This document shows positions 39,526 through 48,714 of a stretch of DNA of 64,000 nt, piece after piece. The number at the start of each line of letters is the position of its first letter. Within the stretch, counting starts at the first letter, position 1. Both the position numbers and the translations under genes were made by a program. This DNA comes from Pseudomonas sp. KNUC1026. Lineage in GTDB: Bacteria > Pseudomonadota > Gammaproteobacteria > Pseudomonadales > Pseudomonadaceae. The DNA is taken from the NCBI RefSeq assembly GCF_021650705.1, contig NZ_CP087138.1, positions 2,232,001 to 2,296,000 of the forward strand, read 5' to 3'. The notes under the pieces were generated by a model that made no database searches, was not told the DNA's origin, and saw only the letters and a list, made by a program, of their open reading frames with translations.

Positions 39526-40566
39526 GTGAAGATTTCATCGATGTTGGCCCTGGTGCTGGGTGCGCCGCTGCTGAGCGGGTGCAGTTCCCCTGCTCCGACC
39601 CAGTGGCGCTACGTGCTGTACGATGACAGCCATGTCGCCCCACAGGCCGACTACAGCGGCCTCACCAAATTCACCCTCGCCCGCTCGTTGCTGCTGGTGC
39701 AGCCGCCCAGCAAACCGGGGGGCGCCGCCGAAATGCTGTCGGTACCGGCAGAGGCGCTGGGCGCCGGCACCCATTATGGTTTCCAGCCCCTGGCCCCGGC
39801 CGCTCCGCCTCAGTTGACCACCTATGAAGGCACGCGGCTGGTTCACAGCCTGGTGATGAATGCCAACCCGGCGCAGCGCCCACAGGCACCGGTTACGGTG
39901 ACAGCCGCTCAGAACACCGCTGCCGAAAAAGGCCAGAAACGCCAACCTGCCCTGCCCTTGGCTGTCGACACCCAGCGCCTGATGGAGCAACCCGACAGCA
40001 GCGCCGGCACCCGCTATGCCGTGTTGCGCAACGCGGGCAACAGCGTTGCCATCCGCTTCGACTATGGCGCAGTGCCCAGCGATGCGATCGCCACCGCCAA
40101 GCTCGACCTGGCACGCGCCTCCGGGGTCTACTTCCACTCCGCCTGCCGTACCGCCACGCTCACCTTCCTGAGCGAGCCGCTAAAGCAACAGCAGTTCACG
40201 GTCACCGTGGCCGACCCCAATTTCGTCCAGACAGTCGCACTCGACGGCCAGCTGCAACTCACCAGCCATGCCGGTTGCGGCGTCGATCAAGGGCTCAAGG
40301 GTGAGGATGGCGCTACGTTGGCAGCGCTTAATCAGAACATCGCGCAGGCTCGCACCCTGGCCCATGCCTGGGCGACGCAGCCAACCGCTGACCAGGCCCA
40401 GGCCATGGCTCAGGTTCAACCGGCCCCACGCGCGGCAAGTGCCGAGCGCAAGGCAGTTGCCGCCGCCAAGGCCGCAGCCCAGCAGCGGCGCCAGCAGGAA
40501 GAAGCAGTGCGCAGTTCACAGGTGCAGCAGCCTGCCGCGGTTCAGCTGGAGACCTTCAGGTTCTGA
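39526..40566 (+). CDS. Predicted lipoprotein of unknown function
   Basis: About 346 residues from the GTG at 39526, chosen because GAGGGA lies just upstream and it gives a clean lipoprotein signal (KISSMLALVLGAPLLSGC, lipidated Cys about residue 19). The mature part has a beta-rich region (THYGFQPLAPAAPPQLT, FDYGAVPSDAIATAKLDLA) and a long Ala/Gln/Arg-rich, probably helical C-terminus (AERKAVAAAKAAAQQRRQQ). It may be a P. putida-group envelope protein; I do not recognise a named family. The track-length frame upstream to 39307 lacks a signal sequence and is not used. Confidence 0.65.
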   Translation: MKISSMLALVLGAPLLSGCSSPAPTQWRYVLYDDSHVAPQADYSGLTKFTLARSLLLVQPPSKPGGAAEMLSVPAEALGAGTHYGFQPLAPAAPPQLTTYEGTRLVHSLVMNANPAQRPQAPVTVTAAQNTAAEKGQKRQPALPLAVDTQRLMEQPDSSAGTRYAVLRNAGNSVAIRFDYGAVPSDAIATAKLDLARASGVYFHSACRTATLTFLSEPLKQQQFTVTVADPNFVQTVALDGQLQLTSHAGCGVDQGLKGEDGATLAALNQNIAQARTLAHAWATQPTADQAQAMAQVQPAPRAASAERKAVAAAKAAAQQRRQQEEAVRSSQVQQPAAVQLETFRF

Positions 40567-40574
40567 GGCTTTTC

Positions 40575-42401
40575 TCAGTCCTTGGCCAGCTCCTGGCTTT
40601 CGCGAATCTCGTCTTCTTCGTCGGCCGCGAACAGCCGCGCCAGCTCTGCCCTCGCCTCTTGCGCGGTCTGGCGAATCCTGGCGGCATCGTCGGCCTGCAC
40701 ATGCTGGGCCCGCAGCACTTGCTCGTCATGCTGGCGAAACCTGCGAATCCGTGCCTGCGCCTGAGTTTCGCTCAGCCCCAGGCCCATCAGCGCCAGGCGG
40801 GTCATTTCAAGGCTTGAGTGGTAAGTCTCGCGCACTGCCGTGGCGCCGATCTCCACCAGCTTGTGCACGTGCTGGCGGTTGCGCGCACGGGCGATGATGC
40901 GCACATGCGGGTAGAGCCTGGCCACCAGCGCGGCGGTCTGGATATTGGTGTCGGGGTCGTTGGTGGCGATCACGAAGTATTCCGCCTCACCCACCCGCGC
41001 GGCATGCAGGATCTCCTGGCGCAGCGGGTCGCCGTAGAACACCGGCGCGCCGCCGAAGCTGCGTGACAGCTCAATGGTTTCGACGGAGGTGTCGAGCGCC
41101 ACGAACGGGATTTTCTGGGCCCGCAACACCCGCGCGACGATCTGGCCCATACGACCCATGCCGGCGATCACCACGCGCGGTGCGTCGGTGTCGATGGCAC
41201 GGTATTCGTCAGGCACCACCGGCGCGGGCTTGGGCCGCGAGGCCAGCCAGCGGCCGAAGAGCAGCATCATCGGCGGCGTCAGCGCCATCGACAAGGTAAT
41301 GGTGAGCACCAGCACGTCGTGCAAGCGGGCATCGAACAGCCCTTGTTCAAGGCCCAGCTTGAAGACCACGAACGCGAACTCACCGCCTGCAGCCAGCACC
41401 ATGCCCAGGCGTAGCGCACTCTGGCGTGACAACCCACCGGCAAGCCGGCCGATGCTCCAGAGGATCGGCAGCTTGGTCAGCAGCAACAGCAACGTCAAAC
41501 CCAACACCAGCACCGGGCTTTGCAACAGCAGCCCGAGGTTGGCGCCCATCCCGACGCTCATGAAGAACAGGCCCAGCAGCAGCCCTTTGAACGGCTCGAT
41601 CTGCGCCTCGAGTTCGTGGCGGTATTCCGAGTCGGCCAGCAGCAGCCCCGCCAGAAAGGCGCCCAACGCCATGGACACCCCGGCCAGCTCCATCAGCCAG
41701 GCGGTGCCGATCACCACCAGCAATGCAGTGGCGGTGGATACCTCACGGATGCCCGCCCGGGCCACGACGCGGAACAGCGGCCGCAACAGGTATCGCCCAC
41801 CGACCACTACCACGGCAACGCTGCCGAGGATGCGCAGGCCATGCTCCAAAGTGCCCCCTTCGGCGGCCGGGGTGCTGCTGCCGGCCAGCAACGGCACTAC
41901 GGCGATCAATGGAATGGCAGCGATGTCCTGAAACAGCAGGATGGCAAAGGCCAGCCGGCCATGGGGCGCGTTCAGCTCCTTGCGCTCGGCCAGGCTTTGC
42001 AGCCCGAATGCCGTAGAGGACAACGCAAGGCCCAGGCCCAGCAGCACGGCGCTGTTGAGCGGCTGGCCAAAGCCAAGCAAGGCGATGGCGCCGATTACCA
42101 GTGCGGTGAGCAACACCTGCGCAAGGCCGACGCCGAACACCGAGCGGCGCATCACCCACAACCGCCTGGGCGACAGCTCCAGGCCGATGATGAACAGCAA
42201 CAGCACAACGCCCAGTTCGGAGATCTGTGCGATGTTCCGGGTGTTGCTCACCAGCCCCAGCACGCCCGGGCCAATCACCACACCGGCCAGCAGGTAACCG
42301 ATGACCGCACCCAGTTGCAGGCGGCGCGCCAGCGGTACGGCAATTACAGCGGCGAGCAAAAAGACGACCGCGGCCTCGAGCAGATGGCTTTCGGCGGGCA
42401 T
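40575..42401 (-). CDS. Kef-type monovalent cation:proton antiporter
   Basis: CPA2-family inner-membrane protein of about 608 residues. About twelve membrane helices (LEAAVVFLLAAVIAVPL onward; GVVLLLFIIGLELSPRRL and SSTAFGLQSL are Kef hallmarks) are followed by an RCK/TrkA-N NAD-binding domain (RVVIAGMGRMGQIVARVL) and a charged tail. Likely exchanges K+ for H+, gated by nucleotide or glutathione conjugates in the KefB/C manner. No KefF/KefG partner is adjacent. The ATG at 42401 follows GGAG. The stop lies eight bases from that of the convergent lipoprotein gene. Confidence 0.88.
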   Translation of the reverse strand: MPAESHLLEAAVVFLLAAVIAVPLARRLQLGAVIGYLLAGVVIGPGVLGLVSNTRNIAQISELGVVLLLFIIGLELSPRRLWVMRRSVFGVGLAQVLLTALVIGAIALLGFGQPLNSAVLLGLGLALSSTAFGLQSLAERKELNAPHGRLAFAILLFQDIAAIPLIAVVPLLAGSSTPAAEGGTLEHGLRILGSVAVVVVGGRYLLRPLFRVVARAGIREVSTATALLVVIGTAWLMELAGVSMALGAFLAGLLLADSEYRHELEAQIEPFKGLLLGLFFMSVGMGANLGLLLQSPVLVLGLTLLLLLTKLPILWSIGRLAGGLSRQSALRLGMVLAAGGEFAFVVFKLGLEQGLFDARLHDVLVLTITLSMALTPPMMLLFGRWLASRPKPAPVVPDEYRAIDTDAPRVVIAGMGRMGQIVARVLRAQKIPFVALDTSVETIELSRSFGGAPVFYGDPLRQEILHAARVGEAEYFVIATNDPDTNIQTAALVARLYPHVRIIARARNRQHVHKLVEIGATAVRETYHSSLEMTRLALMGLGLSETQAQARIRRFRQHDEQVLRAQHVQADDAARIRQTAQEARAELARLFAADEEDEIRESQELAKD

Positions 42402-42422
42402 GGACACTCCTTGTCTTTAAAA

Positions 42423-42791
42423 CTAGAAACCGGCGGGGTCGACGAACTCGCGGATCTTGGCGATCACCGCCTGGATATCGAAGGGCTTGTCGAAGACTTC
42501 GGCGAACAGCTCAGGGCTGGCGCGGCCGATGCTGCCCTGCGCCCCGCTCATCAGCAGGATGGGCAGGTGCGCGAACGCCGGCCGGGCGCGTACTGCGCGG
42601 GCGAACTCGAGGCCGTCCATGATGGGCATCATGAAGTCGGTGATCACCAGCGCCGGGCGCTCGCGGTCGAGAACGTCCAGGCCTTTCTTGCCATTGCTGG
42701 CCTTGACCACCATGTACCCTTCATCCTCAAGGGCATACCCAAGGATATCGGCGATCAGGTACTCGTCATCGACGATGAGGATGGTTGACAT
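42423..42791 (-). CDS. Single-domain response regulator (CheY-like receiver)
   Basis: 122 residues, one receiver domain only. The acidic pair Asp8-Asp9, the phospho-acceptor Asp52 in VITDFMMP and the conserved lysine in FDKPFD are present. There is no output domain, so it acts through a protein partner. It lies 21 bases downstream of the KaiC-like ATPase gene in the same direction, which suggests they work together. Confidence 0.9.
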   Translation of the reverse strand: MSTILIVDDEYLIADILGYALEDEGYMVVKASNGKKGLDVLDRERPALVITDFMMPIMDGLEFARAVRARPAFAHLPILLMSGAQGSIGRASPELFAEVFDKPFDIQAVIAKIREFVDPAGF

Positions 42792-42812
42792 GTCAAATTG
42801 ACCTGGCTGGCA

Positions 42813-44255
42813 TTAATGGCCCCTGCCCTGGGTAGCGCTACCGGTCAGCACTGCCTGGGCATCAGTGAAAGCCTTTTTCAGTTCCACACCTTGTTCGCCA
42901 ATTACCAGTTCGCGAAGCGAAGCATCGTAGTCACTGTCTCTGATCTTCAGAATGGTGAGGCAACGCTTAAGTTCAGATTGATGCTCTACGAAACGCATCA
43001 CCACGACGTTGTCGAGGATGCTCGACAGGTCAGGCAGTGGCGAATTGACCTCTGGCCCGAACAGGCTGCGCAGCTCGAAGGTGCCCATCACTGTCACGCC
43101 ACGGCCGCGCAGTTCCCCAACCAGCACACTGAAGAAATCGCACAACCGTGCCGGATTGCTGGTCATGCGCGTCATGCCGCCGAAGCTGTCGATCAGGACT
43201 CGCTTGATGCCGTGCTTGTCTACCTGCGCGAGCAACCGCGCGGCGAGCGCGTCCATCATGCCCTCGGTGGCCGGGTGCCAGTCCAGGTGCAGTGCGCCGC
43301 TGGCCTGCAACGCCTCGAAGTCCAGGCCCAGCGAACGAGCCTTGGCGACCAGGCGCAGCGGCGGCTCATAGAAGCCGAAATGCAATGCCGGCTCTTCAGG
43401 CGTGCCGGCGCTGAGAAAGTGCAGGCCCAGAGTGGTTTTGCCCACACCCGAGGGCCCCATCAGCAAGGTCGACGAACACTTGGCGAGGCCGCCGTGCGTG
43501 AGCTTGTCGAAGCTTGGAATGCCGCTGCTGACCTGCTCGCCACTCCAGGAATCGAGGCTCGCCGGGCGGCTGTACAGGCTCTCCAGGCGCGGGTAGACCA
43601 TCAGGCCATCGTCGGTGATCTCGCACTCGTGCAAGCCGGAGAGCGCCCCGCTACCGCGGGTTTTGCGCAATTGAATGCGGCGCACCGCCCGCGTGCCGAA
43701 CAGCTCCTCGCCCATCTCGATGACGCCATCGACCATGGTGTGTTCCGGGCTGCCGTCGTCGAGCCGGGCACTGGTGAGGAACAGCACGGTGCAGCCAGCG
43801 AAAGCCGCATGGCCTTGCAGTTCGGAGATGAACTTCTTGGTGTCGATCTGCGAGTCGGCCCTGGACCGTGCATTGAGCAAACCATCGACGATCAGCACCG
43901 TCGCCTTTTGCCGGCTGATCTCGCGACGGAGCAGCTTGACTACCTCGTCCAGGCCCTCGTTTTCAAGGGTGTCGAAGGCGCTCACGAACTGAATTTCGGC
44001 ACCGATGCGCCGTGGCTCGAAGAAACTCAGCGTGGACAGAAACTGGAACAGGCGCTCGTGCGACTCGGACAGCAGCGTCGCCACCAGCACTCGCCCGCCC
44101 TCGCGGGCGTGATAAAAGCCCAACTGATTGGCCAGGATGGTTTTGCCAGACCCCGGGCGACCCTGCACGATGTAGGAGGCACCGGCGACAAAACCGCCCT
44201 TGAGCAAAGCGTCGAGGCCCTCAATGCCGCTTTTGAGGCGTTTTAGCTTATCCAA
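42813..44255 (-). CDS. KaiC-like tandem RecA-fold ATPase
   Basis: A 480-residue protein with two KaiC/RecA domains. The first has Walker A GRPGSGKTIL and IEGLDALLKGGF; the second has Walker A GPSGVGKTTLGLHF and IPSFDKLTHGG. Walker B-like strands are ATVLIVDGLL and KRVLIDSFGG. Non-cyanobacterial KaiC homologues are linked to signalling and stress responses rather than a proven clock. No kaiA or kaiB is seen. In operon with the stand-alone receiver, a partnership recorded in several proteobacteria. Confidence 0.88.
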   Translation of the reverse strand: MDKLKRLKSGIEGLDALLKGGFVAGASYIVQGRPGSGKTILANQLGFYHAREGGRVLVATLLSESHERLFQFLSTLSFFEPRRIGAEIQFVSAFDTLENEGLDEVVKLLRREISRQKATVLIVDGLLNARSRADSQIDTKKFISELQGHAAFAGCTVLFLTSARLDDGSPEHTMVDGVIEMGEELFGTRAVRRIQLRKTRGSGALSGLHECEITDDGLMVYPRLESLYSRPASLDSWSGEQVSSGIPSFDKLTHGGLAKCSSTLLMGPSGVGKTTLGLHFLSAGTPEEPALHFGFYEPPLRLVAKARSLGLDFEALQASGALHLDWHPATEGMMDALAARLLAQVDKHGIKRVLIDSFGGMTRMTSNPARLCDFFSVLVGELRGRGVTVMGTFELRSLFGPEVNSPLPDLSSILDNVVVMRFVEHQSELKRCLTILKIRDSDYDASLRELVIGEQGVELKKAFTDAQAVLTGSATQGRGH

Positions 44256-44432
44256 AGTCTGCCCTGCCTATGAATGTGACATGAGCCGAGGCGAAAACGC
44301 CTGGAGGCCCACATGTTAAAGAGCGAAATTCTACCTCGCTTTTGGCCCGGTGGGGGAGCAATGTTTCCAAGGCATTGCAACCACCAACAGCGCCCGGCGG
44401 TCACAACGCAATACCCGCCATAGAAGGCCGCC

Positions 44433-45794
44433 ATGAGTTTTTTGTTGTACGTTGCCCTGCTGGGGGCGCTGCTTTTGATGCTGGCGCTTGCCTCGGCTTA
44501 TCTGCGCTGGCTGCCGGTGACCACCTCGGCGGTGTGCCTGGCATTTGGCCTGGCCATCGGGCCGGCGGGCGCCGCCCTGATCGATCTCGACCTTGCACGT
44601 GCAAGCCCCTGGTTCGAACGCCTGGCCGAGGTAGCCGTGCTGGTGTCGTTGTTCGGCACTGGCATCAAGCTGCGCCTGACCCTGGGGCGCAGCGCCTGGC
44701 GCGTTGCCTATTGCCTGGCGGGGCCTGTAATGCTGGCGACCATCGCCGGCGTGGCGGCCCTTGCGCACTTCGGGCTGGGCCTGGGGCTGGGAGTCAGCGT
44801 GCTGCTCGGCGCGATGCTGGCGCCTACCGACCCAGTACTGGCAAGCATGGTGCAAGTGAACAACGCTCAGGACGAAGACCGCGTGCGCTTCGGCCTTTCA
44901 GGCGAAGCTGGCCTGAACGACGGCACCGCATTCCCGTTCGTGCTGCTGAGCCTGCTGCTGATCGGCCAGCCCGGCGACAGCCAGCAGTGGTTCATGGGCT
45001 GGCTGCTGCGTGATCTGCTCTGGGCGCTGCCGGTAGGGATCGCGGTCGGCTACGGGCTGGGCCGTGGCCTTGGGCACCTGATGATCGCGCTGCGGGTGCG
45101 CCACGAAGACAGCACCCTCTCGCCCAATGATTTTCTCGCCCTGGCCTTGATCGCGGTGGCCTATGCCCTGGCCAGTGCCCTTGGCGGGCTGGGCTTTCTT
45201 GCAGTGTTCGCCGCTGGCGTAGGGTTGCGCCAGGCCGAGGCGCGCCTGAGCGCGTCGGAGGTGCCCGCCGAACACCTGGCCCGGCCTGTGCTGGCCCACC
45301 ATGAACAGCCAGTGGACCAGGCGATCGTCGCCGACTTCGACGCCCTGGAAAAACCTCAGTTGGCCGCCGGCGTGATCATGGGTGACATCCTGGCATTCAT
45401 CAGCCTGCTGGAGCGGATTCTCGAAGTGGTGCTGATCACCCTGCTGGGCACCCTGCTCTGGCGCTATTGGGACAGCCGCGCGCTGTTGCTGGGCGCGGGT
45501 TTGTTCTTCGTTCTGCGGCCAGTCTGCGTCTGGGCGCTCGGCGGCGGCCGGGCGTTGCTCAACGGCCACCAGCGCGCACTGCTGGGGTGGTTCGGCATCC
45601 GCGGTATCGGCACGCTCTATTACCTGTGTTACTGCCTGGACCACCACCTTGCGCCAGATGCAGCGGCGGTAGTGGCACCGCTGGCGCTTTCGGTGGTAGC
45701 GCTCTCGATCGTGCTGCATGGGGTCAGTACCCAGCCCCTGCTCGCCCACTACGCCAGGCGCAACCGCTCGACCGGAGGCGGCTCGAAGGGTTGA
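44433..45794 (+). CDS. NhaP-type cation:proton antiporter
   Basis: CPA1-family sodium or potassium/proton antiporter of 453 residues with about twelve helices. LAPTDPVLASMVQV and GLSGEAGLNDGTAFPFVLLSL are the conserved transport-site segments (acidic Asp in TDP and the ND of GLNDG). GWFGIRGIGTLYYLCYCLDH is another CPA1 hallmark. The N-terminal helix of the transporter starts at once (MSFLLYVALLGALLLML). It is divergent from the KaiC gene, with 177 bases between. Confidence 0.88.
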   Translation: MSFLLYVALLGALLLMLALASAYLRWLPVTTSAVCLAFGLAIGPAGAALIDLDLARASPWFERLAEVAVLVSLFGTGIKLRLTLGRSAWRVAYCLAGPVMLATIAGVAALAHFGLGLGLGVSVLLGAMLAPTDPVLASMVQVNNAQDEDRVRFGLSGEAGLNDGTAFPFVLLSLLLIGQPGDSQQWFMGWLLRDLLWALPVGIAVGYGLGRGLGHLMIALRVRHEDSTLSPNDFLALALIAVAYALASALGGLGFLAVFAAGVGLRQAEARLSASEVPAEHLARPVLAHHEQPVDQAIVADFDALEKPQLAAGVIMGDILAFISLLERILEVVLITLLGTLLWRYWDSRALLLGAGLFFVLRPVCVWALGGGRALLNGHQRALLGWFGIRGIGTLYYLCYCLDHHLAPDAAAVVAPLALSVVALSIVLHGVSTQPLLAHYARRNRSTGGGSKG

Positions 45795-45859
45795 ACTTGC
45801 AGCCCGCAGCGCTGACCGACGCTTATAAGCTCATAACCGTTCGTGAGGGAGCACCGCTG

Positions 45860-48070
45860 ATGACCACCCCATTGCCACAGGCCCGCCACCTGCAATCCGC
45901 CCAGCGCGCTCCCCGACCCGAGCGTGAACTGCGCCAGCGCTACGATGCGGTACGCAGCCATAGCCTGGGCCTGGCTGCGCCACTGTCGGCCGAGGACATG
46001 GGCGCGCAGTCGATGCCTGATGCAAGCCCTACCAAATGGCACCTGGGGCACACCACATGGTTCTTCGAAACCTTCCTGCTGATCCCGCACCTGGCCGGTT
46101 ACCAGTGCTTCGATGAGTCTTTCGGTTACCTGTTCAACTCCTACTATGAGGCGGTGGGCCCGCGCCAGCCCCGGCCACAACGCGGCCTGATGACACGGCC
46201 TGCCCTCAGCGAAGTCCAGGCCTATCGCGCCCATGTGGACGCGCACATGCAGGCGCTGTTGTCACAGCAGCTGGCAGAACCCGAGCGGGCGCTGGTCGAA
46301 CTGGGCCTGAACCATGAGCAGCAGCATCAGGAGCTGATCCTGATGGACATCCTGCACCTGTTCAGTTGCTCGGCGCTCAAACCTGCTTACGACCCCGCCT
46401 GGCCTCGTGACGCTGGCGGCCGCGCCGGGCGCATGCGCCACCATACGGGCGCGCTGGTCGAGATCGGCCATGAAGGTGAGCAGTTCGCCTTCGACAACGA
46501 AGGGCCCAGGCACAAGGCTTACCTGGCACCGTTCGAAATCAGCGACCGGCTGGTGACCAATGGGCAGTGGCTGGCCTTCATCGGCGCCGGTGGTTATCGC
46601 CAGGCCGCGCACTGGCTCTCCGACGGCTGGGCCACGGTGCAGGCAAAGGGCTGGGAAGCCCCGGGCTACTGGCAACGTGTACCGGAGCACCCTGAGCACC
46701 TGGCCGAAGGCTGGTTGGCCATGACCCTGCGCGGCCTGGAGCCGCTGGACCTGGCGGCCCCCGTGACGCACCTGAGCTACTTCGAAGCCAGCGCCTATGC
46801 CAGTTGGGCAGAGGCGCGGCTGCCCAGCGAGGCAGAGTGGGAGGTTGCCGCGCGTGCCGGTTGGCTTGAACAAACCGACGATGTCGCCTGGCAGTGGACG
46901 CAGACGGCTTACAGCGCCTACCCGGGTTTCAAGACTGCCAAAGGTGCGGTGGGCGAATACAACGGCAAATTCATGTGCAACCAGTTCGTACTGCGTGGCG
47001 GCTGCCAATTCACGCCGGCTGGCCATTCACGCCACACTTATCGCAACTTCTTCCCGGCCGACGCGCGCTGGGCGCGCTCGGGCCTGCGCCTAGCGCGCGA
47101 CGGGCGCGCCAATGCGCTGCAGTCGGTACCCACTCCAGCCGCCGCAACTGACCCACTCGCAGGTTTTCGCCAGGATGTGCTGGCGGGCCTGAGCACCACG
47201 CCCAAGGCGCTATCACCCAAGTATTTCTACGACGCCCGCGGCTCGCGGCTGTTCGAAGACATCTGCTGCCTGCCTGAGTACTACCCCACACGTGCCGAGG
47301 CCGGCCTTTTGCAGCGCATCGCGCCAGCATTGGCTGCGCTGATCCCGGAAGGTGCCGCATTGGTCGAATTCGGCAGTGGCGCGAGCGAAAAGACCCGCCT
47401 GCTGCTCGATGCAGCCCCTCAATTGGGCGCCTACGTGCCGGTGGATATCAGCGAAGACGCGCTCGAGCGGGCCAGCCAGGCGCTGCGCCTGAGCTACCCA
47501 CGGCTGGAAGTTGCGCCACTGACCGGTGACTTCACCCAGCCGCTCAGCCTGCCAAGCGCTGCCCGAGAGCGGCCGCGTGTCGGGTTTTTCCCAGGTTCGA
47601 CCCTGGGTAATTTCGTCGAGGAAGATGCCATCGCCTTTATGCGTGCGGCCCGCCAGTCGCTTGGCCGCAACGCGTGTTTCATCGTCGGCGTGGACATGCT
47701 CAAGCCTGTATCCCTGTTGGAAGCGGCGTACAACGACCGGCAAGGTGTAACGGCTGAGTTCAACAAAAATCTGCTGGCGCGGATCAATCGTGAGCTGGGC
47801 GCGAACTTTGACCTCGACGCCTTCGACCACCAGGCGCGCTGGAACCCTGAGCATGAACGCATCGAGATGCACCTGGTTGCCCGCACCGCGCAGCGAGTTA
47901 CGCTGGCTGGGCGTACGTTCACCTTCGCTGAAGGCGAGAGCCTGCACAGCGAAAACTCGCACAAGTTCAGCGTGGCCAGGCTCAGCGAGCTGGCCGCACG
48001 CGCCGGGTGGAAGGTGAGCGAGCACTGGCTCAGCGAGGCGCCACAGGTGGGGATGTTCTGCCTGCGCTGA
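45860..48070 (+). CDS. Fused ergothioneine biosynthesis protein EgtB-EgtD
   Basis: One frame of 736 residues. The EgtB half has a DinB-like N-domain (PTKWHLGHTTWFFETFL; iron-binding LNHEQQHQELIL) and a formylglycine-generating-enzyme-like domain (HLSYFEASAYASWAEARLP, FVLRGGCQF), up to about residue 425. The EgtD half is a histidine N-alpha-trimethyltransferase (LSPKYFYDARGSRLFEDI, LVEFGSGASEKTRLLL, FFPGSTLGNF). EgtD makes hercynine and EgtB adds the sulfur donor. They are usually separate adjacent genes; here the link GLRLARDGRANALQSVPTP has no stop. The start is the ATG at 45860 behind GAGGGA. Confidence 0.85.
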   Translation: MTTPLPQARHLQSAQRAPRPERELRQRYDAVRSHSLGLAAPLSAEDMGAQSMPDASPTKWHLGHTTWFFETFLLIPHLAGYQCFDESFGYLFNSYYEAVGPRQPRPQRGLMTRPALSEVQAYRAHVDAHMQALLSQQLAEPERALVELGLNHEQQHQELILMDILHLFSCSALKPAYDPAWPRDAGGRAGRMRHHTGALVEIGHEGEQFAFDNEGPRHKAYLAPFEISDRLVTNGQWLAFIGAGGYRQAAHWLSDGWATVQAKGWEAPGYWQRVPEHPEHLAEGWLAMTLRGLEPLDLAAPVTHLSYFEASAYASWAEARLPSEAEWEVAARAGWLEQTDDVAWQWTQTAYSAYPGFKTAKGAVGEYNGKFMCNQFVLRGGCQFTPAGHSRHTYRNFFPADARWARSGLRLARDGRANALQSVPTPAAATDPLAGFRQDVLAGLSTTPKALSPKYFYDARGSRLFEDICCLPEYYPTRAEAGLLQRIAPALAALIPEGAALVEFGSGASEKTRLLLDAAPQLGAYVPVDISEDALERASQALRLSYPRLEVAPLTGDFTQPLSLPSAARERPRVGFFPGSTLGNFVEEDAIAFMRAARQSLGRNACFIVGVDMLKPVSLLEAAYNDRQGVTAEFNKNLLARINRELGANFDLDAFDHQARWNPEHERIEMHLVARTAQRVTLAGRTFTFAEGESLHSENSHKFSVARLSELAARAGWKVSEHWLSEAPQVGMFCLR

Positions 48071-48139
48071 ACTTTCATGGAATTTTTGTGACAACCAAGC
48101 CTCTGTTTGCATGGATTAGCAATGGAGGCTCTTACTGCA

Positions 48140-48361
48140 ATGGCTGCGCAATTGTTCGTTATCGACTACACCTTGCACGGTGCGCCGAAATCTTTCGTCA
48201 TTCGCGCCGATCGCATGGACAACCAGGAAGCCTGGCACTGGGCAAGCTGCGACGCCGGAATCGGCCGGATCGCGCGTTTTGGCCGTGAGCGGGTACAAAA
48301 AACCAGCGTACCGGTGGCTCAGCAATACGGCATTGAAAGGGTCGCCTGGCGCCGCGCTTGA
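48140..48361 (+). CDS. Small DUF6555-type Pseudomonas protein
   Basis: 73 residues (MAAQLFVIDYTLHGAPKSFV, DNQEAWHWASCDAG, YGIERVAW). It resembles a small Pseudomonas-specific family of unknown function; the family name is from memory. GGAGG lies ten bases before the ATG at 48140; an in-frame ATG at 48122 is possible. No membrane segment. Confidence 0.6.
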   Translation: MAAQLFVIDYTLHGAPKSFVIRADRMDNQEAWHWASCDAGIGRIARFGRERVQKTSVPVAQQYGIERVAWRRA

Positions 48362-48498
48362 AGTGGCTCATCGCGGCGTTCGAAGCAGGGCTTTCCATGT
48401 GGCCAGCATTTTGCCACACTGCGCCTGCGCCGAGCGCCGCGGATGCTCAAGCCAGGCCAAGGCAAGCCGATAGCAAGGCTGAGGCGCTTGATCTGTGA

Positions 48499-48714
48499 AT
48501 GCTCTACGCAGGGTTAGGTGGTGCGAGCATTGAGGTAGCCCAGGCAGTTCTGGCGCAGGCAGGCATTGAAGCTTCCATCGAGGTGGTGCCTTGGACCTGC
48601 GCCTGTGGCCCCGCCCAACACCAGGACACCGTGTTGATCTATTCCAGCTCCCGCATTCCCGAACGTGATCCCCTCCTCCCCTTGGCAGGTGCCACCGCGC
48701 ACCCCTGGCAGTGA
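48499..48714 (+). pseudogene. Fragment of a periplasmic solute-binding protein gene
   Basis: 71 codons reading GGASIEVAQAVLAQAGIEAS, EVVPWTCACGPA and DTVLIYSSSRIPERDPLLPL. This corresponds to the N-terminal lobe of the PBP2-type protein encoded intact at 50054 (GPDIDFAKVLMAKAG, LLPWARAYDLAL, MIFPIIRTPARESSF). The signal peptide and the C-terminal lobe are missing. It ends exactly at the start of the diguanylate cyclase gene. The bases 48362-48498 hold nothing I can name. Confidence 0.6.

Noticed and set aside
41520..42788. 422-codon plus-strand frame over the Kef antiporter and receiver
   Set aside because: Gln/His/Arg-rich translation typical of GC-rich antisense; the minus-strand genes are clear.
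45467..45859. Longer N-terminus for the EgtB-EgtD protein
   Set aside because: It overlaps the antiporter gene in another frame; the ATG at 45860 has a ribosome site and the family N-terminus.
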